Of a stretch of DNA of 64,000 nt, positions 22,540-33,357 are shown piece after piece. The number at the start of each line of letters is the position of its first letter. The stretch's first letter is position 1. A model generated the notes under the pieces. The model had not been told where the DNA came from, made no database searches, and was given only the letters and a program-made list of their open reading frames with translations. A program made the position numbers and the translations under genes. This stretch comes from Theropithecus gelada (Eukaryota; Chordata; Mammalia; Primates; Cercopithecidae), in NCBI RefSeq assembly GCF_003255815.1, contig NC_037674.1, positions 4,937,622 through 5,001,621 on the forward strand, read 5' to 3'.

Positions 22540-22755
22540 GTGTCCAGAATCAGGCATCGTGGGTTTAAATCCTGAATCCACCACTCACTATCTGAGACTT
22601 TCCCCTGTCACAAATTAGTTACCTTCTTTTATCCCATCTGACAGCGGGAATAATAACAGCAAGAATTATAGCGACTAGTTTGCAGGTTTGCTGTATTAAT
22701 AATGTATAATAATTCATTAATTCTTATAAAGTGATTGGAACGATGCCTGATCTTT
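22540..22755 (+). repeat. MIR SINE
   Basis: A good MIR: gtgggtttaaatcctgaatcc, ctatctgagactttcccctg, tatcccatctgacagcggga, and the tail gtgattggaacgatgcctg. Confidence 0.75.
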
Positions 22756-23207
22756 AAGATACCTATACGTGCCTCTTCTATTTTAGAACCACCCAGAGAA
22801 TCCTGTGACTGGAGTTTTTGTGTCAGTCCCTCTATTTGCACAGCAGTAAGATTTCTATAGGGTCCCTGGGAATTACTGGCACACGAGAGGTGGATGCATG
22901 AGTATTTATTGCCTTATATTGATAGGCAAACTGATTTTTATTCTGAAATTTAAAGAGCCAGTTTTCTCCAACCCTTAGTTCAGAAGTTTAGAATAGACTT
23001 AGGTTGCACTTAAAGTTGTAGAATACCTTTGTGGAGGATTTCTTGTGCTTTCATCACTTGTGGTAGCGGTAGGATTCTGGCTGGAACAGCACTCCTTTAG
23101 CTCATTGTTGGCTGTTTTGAATAGACATCTGATTACCCTGAGTGAATAACTGGATAACAAGAAAGTTACTTTAAAATACCTTTAAATTTCAATATGAATA
23201 TAAAAAA
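22756..23207. other. No recognised feature
   Basis: Unassigned, apparently unique sequence. It contains the first copy of CTTAGGTTGCACTTAAAGT (22998-23016), which recurs at 23665-23683. Confidence 0.4.
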
Positions 23208-23385
23208 GAGGTGTAAGTACTCCTACAACCACTTAAAGATCATAAAAGATACTGCTTATAAACATTATACTGATTTATCTATATTGTAATCAAACACTGA
23301 AATTTTCAACAGATCTGTCTACAGATGTCAAAAATTCAACCACATTTATACTTTAATGTGGTTAACAGAATTTTGTCATATTGCT
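23208..23385 (+). repeat. Inverted repeat, left arm
   Basis: Its reverse complement matches 24366-24571 over almost its whole length, with long exact runs (for example ttgattacaatatagataaa within the right arm) and two short insertions in the right arm. The spacer is about 980 bp. The arms are not Alu, MIR or any L1 segment that I recognise. Confidence 0.9.
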
Positions 23386-24365
23386 GTATTTTAAACATAT
23401 AAAACATGCTTAATGTCCAATTTATAGCCAGAGGAAATAACTTATCTTAAGCTAGTATTTTTATCCGGGACAAGGATAGAAACTGGTTATGTACATAAAG
23501 TAGATGCTTAAAAGACAGGAAATAGTTAATGTGGTGAGTGCTCAGGGGAAAAAAAAAGATGGCCTTAAGTAACCTAAATAACCTGTGGGTGGTAGAAGCA
23601 ATCACAAAGAAAACTGGAAAATATTTTCAACAGAACGGTAATAAGTGTATAACATGTTAAAACACTTAGGTTGCACTTAAAGTCATGCTTAGAGGCAAAA
23701 TTAACAGTCTTAAATGCATTCGCAAGAAAGGAAGAAGCTCCATTTCCAGAAGGGGGAAAAAATGACAAAAAGAAGATAGGGCATGGGCAGAATGTCAAAT
23801 GAAAATGATGTTGTCCTATTTTCTCCTTTCTCTTCAGGAAGGGGTCCAGTGAGGTGCATCCCCATAGACGATGTGCCATTTTTACACTTAGATCTGCATG
23901 CTGAGGCCACAGGGAAAAAGGACAAAATTAACTGGAATTTGGTGCTTGGAGAATGAGCGATTTTCATTTTTTTTAAAAAAAACAAATACTCATAATTTTA
24001 CATGTTCCTTTCCTCTTCCAAAATGTTCAGGCAGTCAGTAAAAAAAATTGTACCATCGTACAATTGAACAATCATACCTGCATGGCCAGCCAATGAAGTT
24101 TATGTCCTACATAAAAGATTAGAAAGAGCATTAATATATACGACCATGAGAGGGTGGATAGGTAATTGATTTGTAATTAAATTGATAGGTAATTGAATTG
24201 ATTTGTCATTGATAGGTAATTGAATTGATTTGTAATTGAATTGATAGGCAATTCAATTGAACTGATTGAATAGCAGAGGGAAAAGACCACAATAATGTAA
24301 AGATATTTATCCACCTATTAATACTACTGACATAATTGATGTATGTAAAAACACTCTACTTCGTC
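23386..24365. other. Spacer between inverted repeat arms, with a minisatellite
   Basis: No gene is seen. Roughly 24150-24270 is an irregular tandem array built on ttgataggtaattgaatt and tgatttgtaatt units. The spacer also holds the second CTTAGGTTGCACTTAAAGT copy. I see no transposase-like coding sequence in it. Confidence 0.6.
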
Positions 24366-24571
24366 ATAGCAATATGACAAAATTCTGTTAACCACATTAA
24401 AGTATAAATGTAGTTGAATTCTTGACATCTGTAGAAAAGTATCCAGAAGATTGGTTGAAAATTTCAGTGTTTGATTACAATATAGATAAATCAGTATAAT
24501 GTTTATAAGCAGTATCTTTTATGATCTTAAAACAAAGTGGTTGTAGGAGTATTTACACCTCTTTTTAGAGT
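24366..24571 (-). repeat. Inverted repeat, right arm
   Basis: Reverse-complement partner of 23208-23385. Relative to the left arm it has a short expanded segment near 24440-24455 and a few extra bases near 24530. Elsewhere the match is close, so the duplication is not extremely old or has been homogenised. Confidence 0.9.
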
Positions 24572-26370
24572 GTGCAATATATAAAAATTGAACATATTGA
24601 ACTTAAAGCATGGCCCCACATGTTCCAGAAACTGAAATAATTCAGAATATATTCTGACTCTTGATTGAAATGGAACCAGAAATCACAAAATAGAAATAGA
24701 AAATAGATTATATATTTGGATATTAATAACTATATTTCTAAATGACCCACATGTCTAAGAAAAAATACAAAATAATTCAGAAAATATTCTAATTTGACTA
24801 ATAATTAAGGTGCTATATATAAAAAGTTGTGTGCTAGTTAGAAAGCAATGCTTTTTAGGGGAAATTTTATAGCTTAGGATATATAATACATATTTCTAAT
24901 ATGTAAGACATTAGAAAATGATAAATTCTGATTTCTTCTGACCTAATTATTCAATTCAGAAATTACAAAAAACATAACACATTTAAACAAAATAAAATAT
25001 ATGAAGCAAATAAGAAAAATAACAGAATTTAGTTTTTAAAGCCCAAATGTATAGCAAGAAGAATAGTCAGAGTTTGGTTCTTTAAAAGGATTCATATACA
25101 GGTATTAAAATACCACATGTACTCCCAAAATATTTACAACTATTATATATCAATTTTTGAAAACAGTAAAACTGATAAACCTCTGGTGAGGTTCACTGAA
25201 GAAAAATGATGATTACTCAACTAAACAATATGAAGAATAAACAGTGATGACATCCTTAATATTCATACAGACTTTAATGAGATCGTAGAAAGATATATAC
25301 AACTTAGATCATTAATACGGAAATGTATTTGAAATGGTCAGCTTTCTAGAAAACCCACGAATTATCAAAAGTAAGACAAAAGTAAATGGTAAAAATGAAT
25401 AGCCCTCTAGCTGTTAAAGGAAATTAATTATAATTATTAATTTTATTAAAATGAAAACTCTAGGACCAGATAGTTTCACAATAAATTCTATTACATTTTT
25501 AAGAAAGAACATTACAGATCTATGTTGCTCATAATCTTTGATGCAAATCTATAAAAGAATATAAAACGCAAAGAAGGATTCATTCTAGTTATTAAAGGTA
25601 ATTTAAATGTTTGAAAATCAGTAGTGTCAATAATCACATTAAGATATTATGTCAATAGAGGTGGCTCAAGCTTGTAATCCCAGCAGTTTGGGATACAAAG
25701 ACGGGTGGATCACTTGAGGTCAGGAGTTGAAGACAAGCCTGGCCAACATGGCCAAACCCTGTCTCTACTAAAAATACAAAAATTAGCTGCCGGGTGCCTG
25801 TAATTCCAGCTACTTGGGTGGCTGAGGCAGGAGAATTGCATGAACCCAGGAGGTGGAGGTTGCAGTGAGCCAAGATTGCACCACGGCACTCCAGTCTTGG
25901 TGACAGAGCTAGGCCCTGTCTCAAAAAAAAAAAAAGATATTAAATGAGAAAAGTCAAGTAATAAGGTCTCAAAATTCCATATTTTTCTGTTAAAATAATA
26001 GCTATTTATAAGAAAACTCTTAGGATACTAGGAATAGAATTTCCTTGTTCTTAAAAAAGGAATATTTTTCTCTAATAATCAGTGAAGTTTTGGGAACTTC
26101 AAGATTGTTTTCAACTAAATGAAACAAAATATCAGGATAATTTTGAAAAAAATAGGAGATCTGTGATTCCTTTTGTCAACAAGTGCTTGTTGATATTAGC
26201 AACATGAAACTATGGTTTTTCAATCTTTTTCTTAATGACACAAGGATAGGACACAACAGACCTTAAGATATGAATCAATACTATTAAGAAAAAATTGTCC
26301 TTAGCATTAGGAATTAAAATAATTATAATGAATTTAACCTTAGACATCATTGGTGTACAATATATGATTT
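24572..26370 (+). mobile_element. Decayed L1 (ORF2 region), sense, with an Alu inside
   Basis: A-rich decayed sequence has L1 ORF2 signatures in sense, clearest at 25030-25560 (gtttggttctttaaaaggat, then aaactctaggaccagatagt). Ends are fuzzy, and an Alu lies at 25662-25933. Not coding. Confidence 0.5.
25662..25933 (+). mobile_element. Alu SINE, slightly 5'-truncated
   Basis: A sense Alu from ggtggctcaagcttgtaatc to the A13 tail. It is diverged and lacks the first bases. A likely duplication AAGATATTA flanks it. Confidence 0.88.
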
Positions 26371-26379
26371 TTAAAATTC

Positions 26380-27000
26380 ATTAAATATTTTTTAAACAAT
26401 GTCTTGATATATAATTGGCATACCATCATAAAATGTTTTAGGTGCATAATTCAATGACTTTAATAGATTTATAGATTTTTGCAACCCTATTCACAATATA
26501 ATTTTGGAATATTCTCACCCTCAGCCTTAGCCAAACTTTAATCTTTTTCCATCTTCATGAATCTGCCATTTTTGGATACTTAAAGAGAATCATGTGATAT
26601 GTGATCTCTTGTGTCTGAATTCTTTCACTTTACATTTTGAGGTTCATTCTGTACATATCATTTATTTTGATTTTAGAATATTTCATTGTATGAATATACT
26701 ACATATTGTTTCTCCTTTCAGGAGTTATTAGATATTTGGTTCTTTTTCTCACATTTTGGCTATTATGAATAGCACTGCTGTGGACATTCACATGAGCTTT
26801 TATGTGGCCATGTGTTTTCCTTTTTGTGGGTACATACCCAGGAGTGGAATTGCAAGGAATTACATGTATAACATTCTGAGAAACTACTAAGTAGTTTCTT
26901 AATGTGGTCACTGTATTCCATAGTTAAATTAGCAATACCTAAGAGCTCCATGTCATCCACAGTCTTGCTATTACTTGTCATCTTTAAAAAACTAATTTTG
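26380..27000 (-). mobile_element. Old L1 3' end, antisense
   Basis: Reads as reversed L1 ORF2 end and 3'UTR: attatgaatagcactgctgtgg, then tttgtgggtacatacccagg and agtggaattgcaaggaatta. Clearly older than the L1 at 27640-30090. Confidence 0.7.
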
Positions 27001-27297
27001 GGCTGCGCACGGTGGCTCATGCCTGTAATCCCAGCACTTTGGGAGGCCAGGGCAGGCGGATCATGAGGTCAGGAGATCAGACCATCCTGGCTAACACGGT
27101 GAAACCCCGTCTCTACTAAAAATACAAAAAAATTAGCCGGGCATGGTGGCGGGCACCTGTAGTCCCAGCTACTCGAGAGGCTGAGGCAGGAGAATGGCGT
27201 GAACCCGGGAGGCAGAGCTTGCAGTGAGCCGAGATCGTGCCACTGCACTCCAGCCTGGGCGACAGAGCGAGACTCTGTCTCAAAAAAAAAAAAAAAT
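27001..27297 (+). mobile_element. AluY/S SINE with AAT-rich tail
   Basis: A full sense Alu (gggctgcgcacggtggctca to the A14 tail) followed by a TAG/TAA/AAT microsatellite derived from its tail. Confidence 0.93.
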
Positions 27298-27330
27298 AGT
27301 AGTAATAATAACAATAATAATAATAATTTT

Positions 27331-27620
27331 GGCCAGGCACGGTGGCTAACACCTGTAATCCCAGTGCTTTGGGAGGCTGAGGCAGGCAGATCACTTGAGG
27401 TCTAGAGCTCGAGACCAGCCTGACCAACATGGAGAAATCCCGTCTCTATTACAAATACAAAATTAGCTGGGCATAGTGGTGGGTTCCTGTAATCTCAGCT
27501 ACTTGGAAGGCTGAGGCAGGAGAATCGCTTGAACCCGGGAGGTGGAGGTTGCAGTGAGTCGAGATCACACCATTGCACTCCAGCCTGGGCGACAAGTGTG
27601 AAACTCTGTCTCAAATAATA
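27331..27620 (+). mobile_element. AluS SINE, tandem with the preceding Alu
   Basis: A second sense Alu directly follows the tail of the first (ggccaggcacggtggctaac). It ends in an AATAAT microsatellite. Insertion into the A-rich tail of an existing Alu is common. Confidence 0.93.
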
Positions 27621-28379
27621 ATAATAATTATTATTAGTATTACTTCAACTTTTATTTTAGATTCAGGGGATACATGTGCCAGTTTGTTACGTGGGTATAT
27701 TGTGTGATGCTGAGGTTTGGGATATGATCGATTATGTCACCCAGCTATTAAGCATAGAACCCGGTAGTTTTTCAATCCTTTCCCCATCCTTCCCTCCCCG
27801 CTCCAGTAGTCCCCAGTGTCTGTGATCTTTATGTCCATGAATAACCAATATTTAATTCCCAGTTGTAAGTGAGAGCATGTAGTATTTGGTTTTCTGTTCC
27901 TACATTAATTCGCTTAAAATAATGGCCTCTAGTTGCATCCATGCTGCTGTGAAGGACAGAATTTTGTTCTTTATCATGGCTGTATAATACCCCATGGTAT
28001 GTATGTACCACATTTTATTTATCCAGCCCTCCATTGTAAGGCGCCTGGGATTATTCTCTATCTTTGCTATTGTGAATAGTGCTGTGATGAACATACAAGT
28101 ACATGTGTCCTTTTGATAGAATGATTTACTTTCTTTTGGATATATAACCAGGAATGGGATTGCTTGTCGAATGGTAGTTCTAAGTTCCTTGAGACGTCTC
28201 CAAACTGCTTTCCACAGTGGCTGAAATAATTTATATTCCCACTAAGAGTGTATATTCTCTTTGCTCTGTAGCCTCACCAGAATCTGTTGTTTTATTTGTT
28301 TGTTACTTTTTAATAATTGCCATTCTGATTGGCATGAGGTGGTATCTCATGGTACTGACTTGCATTTCTCTGAAGATTA

Positions 28380-28742
28380 GTGCATTAGTCCATTTTCACA
28401 CTGCTGATAAAGATATACGTAAGACTGGGCAGTTTACAAAAGAAAGAGGTTTATTGGACTTACAGTTCCACGTGGCTGGGGAGGGCTTACATTCATGGTG
28501 GGAGGTGAAAGGCCTGTCTCACATGGCGGCAGCACAGCGCAAGCTTCTGCAGGGAAACACCCCTTTTTAAAACCATCAGATCTCATGAGACACATTCATG
28601 ATCATGAGAACAGCACAGGAAAGACCTGTCCCCATAATTCAATCATCTTCCGCTGCGTTCCTCCCACAGCACGTGGGAATTGTGGGAGTTACAATTCAAG
28701 ATGGGATTTGGGTGGGGATACAGCCAAACCCTATCAATTAGT
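28380..28742 (-). mobile_element. THE1/MST-type LTR, antisense, inside L1
   Basis: Starts gcattagtccattttcacac, contains cagttccacgtggctgggga, and ends ggggatacagccaaacccta. This is the reversed MaLR LTR layout. L1 sequence resumes on both sides, so it is a solo LTR. Confidence 0.85.
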
Positions 28743-28802
28743 AATGTCGAACATTCACAGTTTTGGGCCAATTGTATGTCTTCTTTCAGAAGTGTCTGTT
28801 CA

Positions 28803-29083
28803 TGGCTGGGTGCAGTGGCTCACACCTGTAATCCCAGCACTTTGGGAGGTGAGGAAGGTGATCACTTGAGGTCAGAGGTCCGAGACCAGCCTGGCCAACA
28901 TGCTGAAACCCCATTTCTACTAAAAATACAAAAATTATCTGGGCATAGTGCTGCATGCCTGTAACTCCAGCTACCTGGGAAGCTGAGGTAGGAGAATAAC
29001 TTGAACCAGGAAGCAAAGGTTGCAGTGAGCCGAGATCACAACACTGCACTCCTGCCTGAGAGACAGAGTGAGGGAAAAAAAAA
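28803..29083 (+). mobile_element. Alu SINE inside L1
   Basis: Sense Alu from ggctgggtgcagtggctcac to the short A tail. The L1 words agtgtctgttcatg and agtgtctgctcatg on either side are its target duplication. Confidence 0.92.
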
Positions 29084-29555
29084 GTGTCTGCTCATGTGTT
29101 TTGCCCATCTAACATACAATTTTTTAGTTGGGTTGTTTTTTTCTTATTAAGTTCCTTCTGAGATGCTGGATATTAGACCTTTGTTGTATGCATAGTTTGC
29201 AAATGGTTTTTTCCCATTCTGTAGGTTGTGTATTTACTCTGTCAATCGTTTCTTTTGCTGTGTGGAAGCTCTTTAGTTTAACTGGTTCCCACTTGGCAAT
29301 TTTTGTTTTTGTTACAATTGATTTTGAGGACTTGGTCATGCATTCTTTTCCAAGGCTAATGGCCCAGAATGGTATTGCTTAGGTTTTCTTCTAGGATTTT
29401 TATAGTATGGGGTTTTACATTTAAATCTGTAATCTATCTTGAGTTAAGTTTTGTATATGGTGAGAGGTAGGAGTCCAGTTTCATTCTTCTGCATATGACT
29501 ACCCAGTTATCCCAGCACTATTTACCGAATAAGGAGTCCCTTCTCCATTGCTTAT

Positions 29556-29864
29556 TTTATTTATTTATTATTATTATTATTTGCAATGGAGTTTCACTCT
29601 TGTTGCCCAGGTTGGAGTGAAATGGTGCAATCTCAGCTCACCACAACCTCCGCCTCCTGGGTTCAAATGATTCTTCTGCCTCAACCTCCCAAGTAGCTGG
29701 AATTACAGGCATGCACCATCATGCCCAGCTAATTTTATATATTTATTAGAGATGGGGTTTCTCCACGTTGGTCAGGCTAGTCTCAAACTCCTGACCTCAG
29801 GTAATCCACCTGCCTTGGCCTCCCAAGGTGCTGGGATTACAGGCATGAGCCAATGCGCCCTGCC
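29556..29864 (-). mobile_element. Alu SINE inside L1, antisense
   Basis: Antisense Alu with a TTA-type tail microsatellite. The flanks CTCCATTGCTTATTTT match on both sides (before 29556 and after 29863), giving a clear target duplication. Confidence 0.93.
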
Positions 29865-30285
29865 TCCATTGCTTATTTTTGTCAATTCTGTTCAAAGGTC
29901 AAGTGAGTATAGGTGTGCAGCTTTATTTCTGGATTCTCTGCTCTATTCCATTGCTCTATGCATCTGTTTTTGTACCAGTACCATGCTGTTTTGGTTACTG
30001 TAGCCTTATAATATAGTTTGATGTCAGGTAATGTGATACCTCTGGCTTTGTTCTTTTTGCTTAGCATAGCTTTGGCTATTTAGGCTCTAAAATAACTAAG
30101 CATGTTTACATATTGTCCTTTGAAACTGCTTTATATTATTCAGGAAGCACATTCATATTGCTGGGTGATATTAAAAAAAAGATTTCTCATTTTGACACCA
30201 GGTAAAATCTGAAAAGCAGAAATAGCAAATCCTTGTAAACAGTACTGATATCCATGAACCAAAGCATCCCCTTTATAAGTACATG

Positions 30286-30645
30286 ATATGGTTTGGGCTG
30301 TTTCTTCACCCAAATCTCATCTTGAATTCCCACATGTTGTGGCAGACACCAGGTGGGAGGTAACTGAATCATGGGGGCAGGTCTTTCCCGTGCTGTTCTT
30401 GTGATAATGAGTAAGTCTTATGAGACATGATGGCTTTATAAGGCAGAGTTTCCCTGCACAAGCTCTCTCTCTCTTTGCCTGCTGCCATCCATGTAAGACA
30501 TGACTTGCTCCTCCTTGCCTACTGCCGTGATTATGAGGCTTCCCCAGCCACATGGAACTGTTAGTCTATTAAACCTCTTTGTTTTGTAAATTGCCCAGTC
30601 ATGGGTATGTCTTTATCAGCAGCATGAAAATGGACTAATATGATG
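30286..30645 (+). mobile_element. THE1-type solo LTR
   Basis: A near-complete LTR: tgatatggtttgggctgttt start, tcatgggggcaggtctttcc middle, attaaacctctttgttttg poly(A) region and tggactaatatga end. The family is ERVL-MaLR (THE1). There is no internal sequence. Confidence 0.92.
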
Positions 30646-30867
30646 CACATTTTATTTGGCACAAATAATGTTTTCAGTATTTCTGTATATTCAAAGCAAC
30701 ACTGACAGCAGAACAGAATTTTCAAAGTGAAAATTTACACAAATATCTATCACACACAGAGAGACAGAGACAGACAGAGAGAGAAAATAGGTAAATATAT
30801 CTGTAGATAACTTAACCTAGATGTAAAACTGCAGGCCAGCCCTGTCCAAAAAGTAATGATTACATAA
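30646..30867. other. No gene; GA-rich microsatellite
   Basis: Short unassigned stretch with an interrupted GAGA/CAGA repeat at about 30750-30785. Confidence 0.5.
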
Positions 30868-31245
30868 CTCATGTGTCTGCCATAACAGAATTCCATAGAC
30901 TGGTGGCTTAAACAAATAAACAACAAATAAACAAAAGCCATTTGTTTTTCACAGTTCTGAACCTAGGAAGTCCATGATCAAGGAAGTGGCAAATCTAGTG
31001 TGTGGTGAGGGCTTGATTCCTGGTTTGCAAATGGCCATCTTCTCTCTATATCCTCACGTGGCAGAGAGATAAATCACATCTCTCATTTTTTTCTTATGAG
31101 GGCACTAATACAATTTATGAGAGCGCTACCTGCCTGACCTAATTACCCTGCAAAGGCGCCACCTCTATATACCATCACATTGGGCTACTACACTACACAT
31201 ATGAATTTGGGGTGGGGGACACAAATATTCAGTCACTAGCATGGG
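30868..31245 (-). mobile_element. MLT1-type LTR, antisense
   Basis: Reversed MLT1: ctgccataacagaattccat, gactggtggcttaaacaaat, then catatgaatttggggtgggg and cacaaatattcagtcactag. Solo, with no adjoining internal region. Confidence 0.85.
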
Positions 31246-31780
31246 TTGATTCAAGGGCCTTCCAAGGGAAAAGGAGAGGGGTGGACCAGGCATCCAGCAT
31301 GCAGACCTCCCAGTGCAATGCTAGGAAAAAGAATGGTAGCTCTGAAAGACTGGGTGAAGGGCATAACCCTGAGATTCCCCTCCCCACAAGAAGCACCAAG
31401 AATACTAGTCCTAGAAAAAATTGTCCTTGCAAACCAAAAGAGAGATAAAGACTTTCCCAGACAAAGGCTGAGGGAGTTCATCACCACTAGACGTACCTAA
31501 CAAAAAATGCCAAAGGGCGTACTTTGAGTTGAAACAAAAGGATGCTAAACAGCAACACAAACGTATAAAACACACTGGTTAAGGTAAACATACATACAAA
31601 TGCACAGATACTATATACTCTATTGACGGTGTATAAATTGCTTAATTTTAGTATAAAAGTTAAAAGACAAAAGCATAAAGAATAACTATAACTACAAAAA
31701 TATGTTAATGGATATATGATACAAAACATGTAGATGGTGACATCAATAACAAAATGTGTGGGGGAAGAAGTAAGATTATA
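31246..31780 (+). mobile_element. HAL1/L1 ORF1-region fragment
   Basis: Contains words typical of HAL1 or old L1 5' coding sequence in sense: gacaaaggctgagggagttc, agacgtacctaacaaaaaat, gtgtataaattgcttaattt, taaaagacaaaagcataaag. Frames are broken. The HAL1 assignment is from memory of the family and needs a database search. Confidence 0.5.
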
Positions 31781-31783
31781 GAG

Positions 31784-32047
31784 GTTTTGTTTTGTTTTGT
31801 TTTTTGAGTTGGAGTCTCACTTTTTCACCAGGCTTGGAGTGCAGTGGCATGATCTCAGTTCACTGCAACCTCCACCTCCCAGTTTCAAGTGATTCTCCTA
31901 CCTCAGCCTCACAAGTAGCTGGGATTACAGGCACCCGCCACCACGCCCAGCTAATGTTTTTGTAGTTTTAATAGAGACAGGGTTTCACCATGTTGACCAA
32001 GATGGTGAAAGTGCTGGGATTACAGGCATGAGCCAACGCACCCAGCC
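31784..32047 (-). mobile_element. Alu SINE with internal deletion, antisense
   Basis: Antisense Alu whose sequence jumps from ccatgttgaccaagatgg to gaaagtgctgggattacagg. About 40 bases that normally lie between these words are missing. Confidence 0.9.
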
Positions 32048-32048
32048 T

Positions 32049-32265
32049 GAAGGCATTTTTTAACATGTGATTAACATTTAAAACAGTTGGCTTTGAAGAA
32101 AGCATATTACTCTCCATAAATTGGGTCGGCCTCATCCAATTATTTGAAGACCTTAAGAGAAAAGACTGAGGCACACTGGGGAAGCAGGAATCCTGCATTC
32201 TGACTGTCCTCAGGCTCCATCTGCAACATCCAGTCTTATTTGGGTCTCTAGCCTGCTGGCCTGCC
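32049..32265. mobile_element. Unassigned old LTR/transposon tail
   Basis: The words cctcatccaattatttgaagacc, agagaaaagactgaggcac, and tctctagcctgctggcctgc form a block familiar from interspersed repeats. I cannot name the family with confidence. Confidence 0.35.
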
Positions 32266-32573
32266 CTGTACCATCATCTCAATAAATGCAGAAAAAACAT
32301 TTGACAAAATCCAACATCCTTTCATGTTAAAGGAACTTAACCTACTAGGAATAGAAGGTAACATCCTCAACCTGATAAAAATAATCTGTGAAAAGTACAC
32401 AGTAAGACATCATATTTAGTGATGAAAATATGGATGCTTTCCCCATAATATCAGCAATAAGAGGAGGATGTTTGCTTTTGCTACTTCTATTCAACATTGT
32501 ACTGTATGTTTTAGTCAGGACAATTAAGCAATAAAAAGAAATAAAAGGCTTCTAGTTTGAAAAAGTAAGATTA

Positions 32574-32883
32574 GGCCGGGCGCGGTGGCTCAAGCCTGTA
32601 ATCCCAGCACTTTGGGAGGCCGAGACGGGTGGATCACGAGGTCACAAGATCAAGACCATCCTAGCTAACATGGTGAAACCCCGTCTCTACTAAAAAAATA
32701 CAAAAAAAAAAACTAGCCGGGCGAGGTGGCGGGCGCCTGTAGTCCCAGCTACTCGGGAGGCTGAGGCAGGAGAATGGCGTGAACCCAGGAGGCGGAGCTT
32801 GCAGTGAGCTGAGATCTGGCCACTGCACTCCAGCTCGGGCGACAGAGCAAGACTCCGTCTCAAAAAAAAAAAAAAAAAAAAAA
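32574..32883 (+). mobile_element. Young AluY (AluYRa-like, Old World monkey type)
   Basis: Full-length sense Alu with low divergence, variants ggctcaagcctg and gggcgaggtggcgggcgcct, and the word gatctggccactgc. The A tail exceeds 20. The flanks repeat GAAAAAGTAAGATTA, giving a long target duplication. Confidence 0.95.
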
Positions 32884-33082
32884 AGAAAAAGTAAGATTAA
32901 CCCATTTCACAGATAACTTGGTCTTGTATATAGAAATTCCTAAGGCGTCCACCAAAAAAAACTAGTAGGACTAATAAACTAACTCAGCAAGTTTGCAGGA
33001 TACAACATACAGGTGCAAAATCAATTGAACTTCTATATACTTGCAATGAACAAGCCAAAAATAAAATTAAGAAAACAATTCA

Positions 33083-33357
33083 GCTGGGCACGGTGGCTCA
33101 CGCCTGTAATGCCAGCACTTTGGGAAGCTGAGGCAGGCAGATCACTTGAGGTCAGGAGTTTGAGACCAGCCTGGCCAACATGGCGAAAACCCATCTCTCC
33201 TAAAAATACAAAAAGTAGCCAAGTATGTTGGTGTGAGCCTGTAATTCCAGCTACTCAGGAGGCTGAGGCAGGAGAATCGCTTGAACCCAGGAGATGGAGG
33301 CTGCGGTGAGCTGAGATTGCACCATTGCACTCCAGCCTGGGTGACAGAATGAGACCA
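33083..33357 (+). mobile_element. AluS SINE inside L1
   Basis: Sense Alu from gctgggcacggtggctcacg to gggtgacagaatgagacc, with a very short tail. Confidence 0.92.

Larger units (their letters stand above)
27635..30090 (-). mobile_element. L1 3' half, antisense, interrupted by an LTR and two Alus
   Basis: Reverse-complemented L1 3'UTR and ORF2 C-terminal region, in order from gattcaggggatacatgtgc through ggttttctgttcctacatta, ccaaactgctttccacagtg, ccattctgtaggttgtgtat and accagtaccatgctgttttg. Three later insertions split it: a MaLR LTR at 28380-28742, an Alu at 28803-29083 and an Alu at 29556-29864. All frames are broken. Age is consistent with the L1PB/L1MA era. Confidence 0.85.

Noticed and set aside
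24150..24270. CRISPR-like array
   Set aside because: Repeat units are irregular and nearly contiguous with no unique spacers, and the genome is a primate's. It is a minisatellite.
27116..27430. Frames of 80-105 codons with CSGTISAHC-like peptides (here and at 7550, 13017, 33142, 45353, 51883 and elsewhere)
   Set aside because: All are translations of Alu elements.
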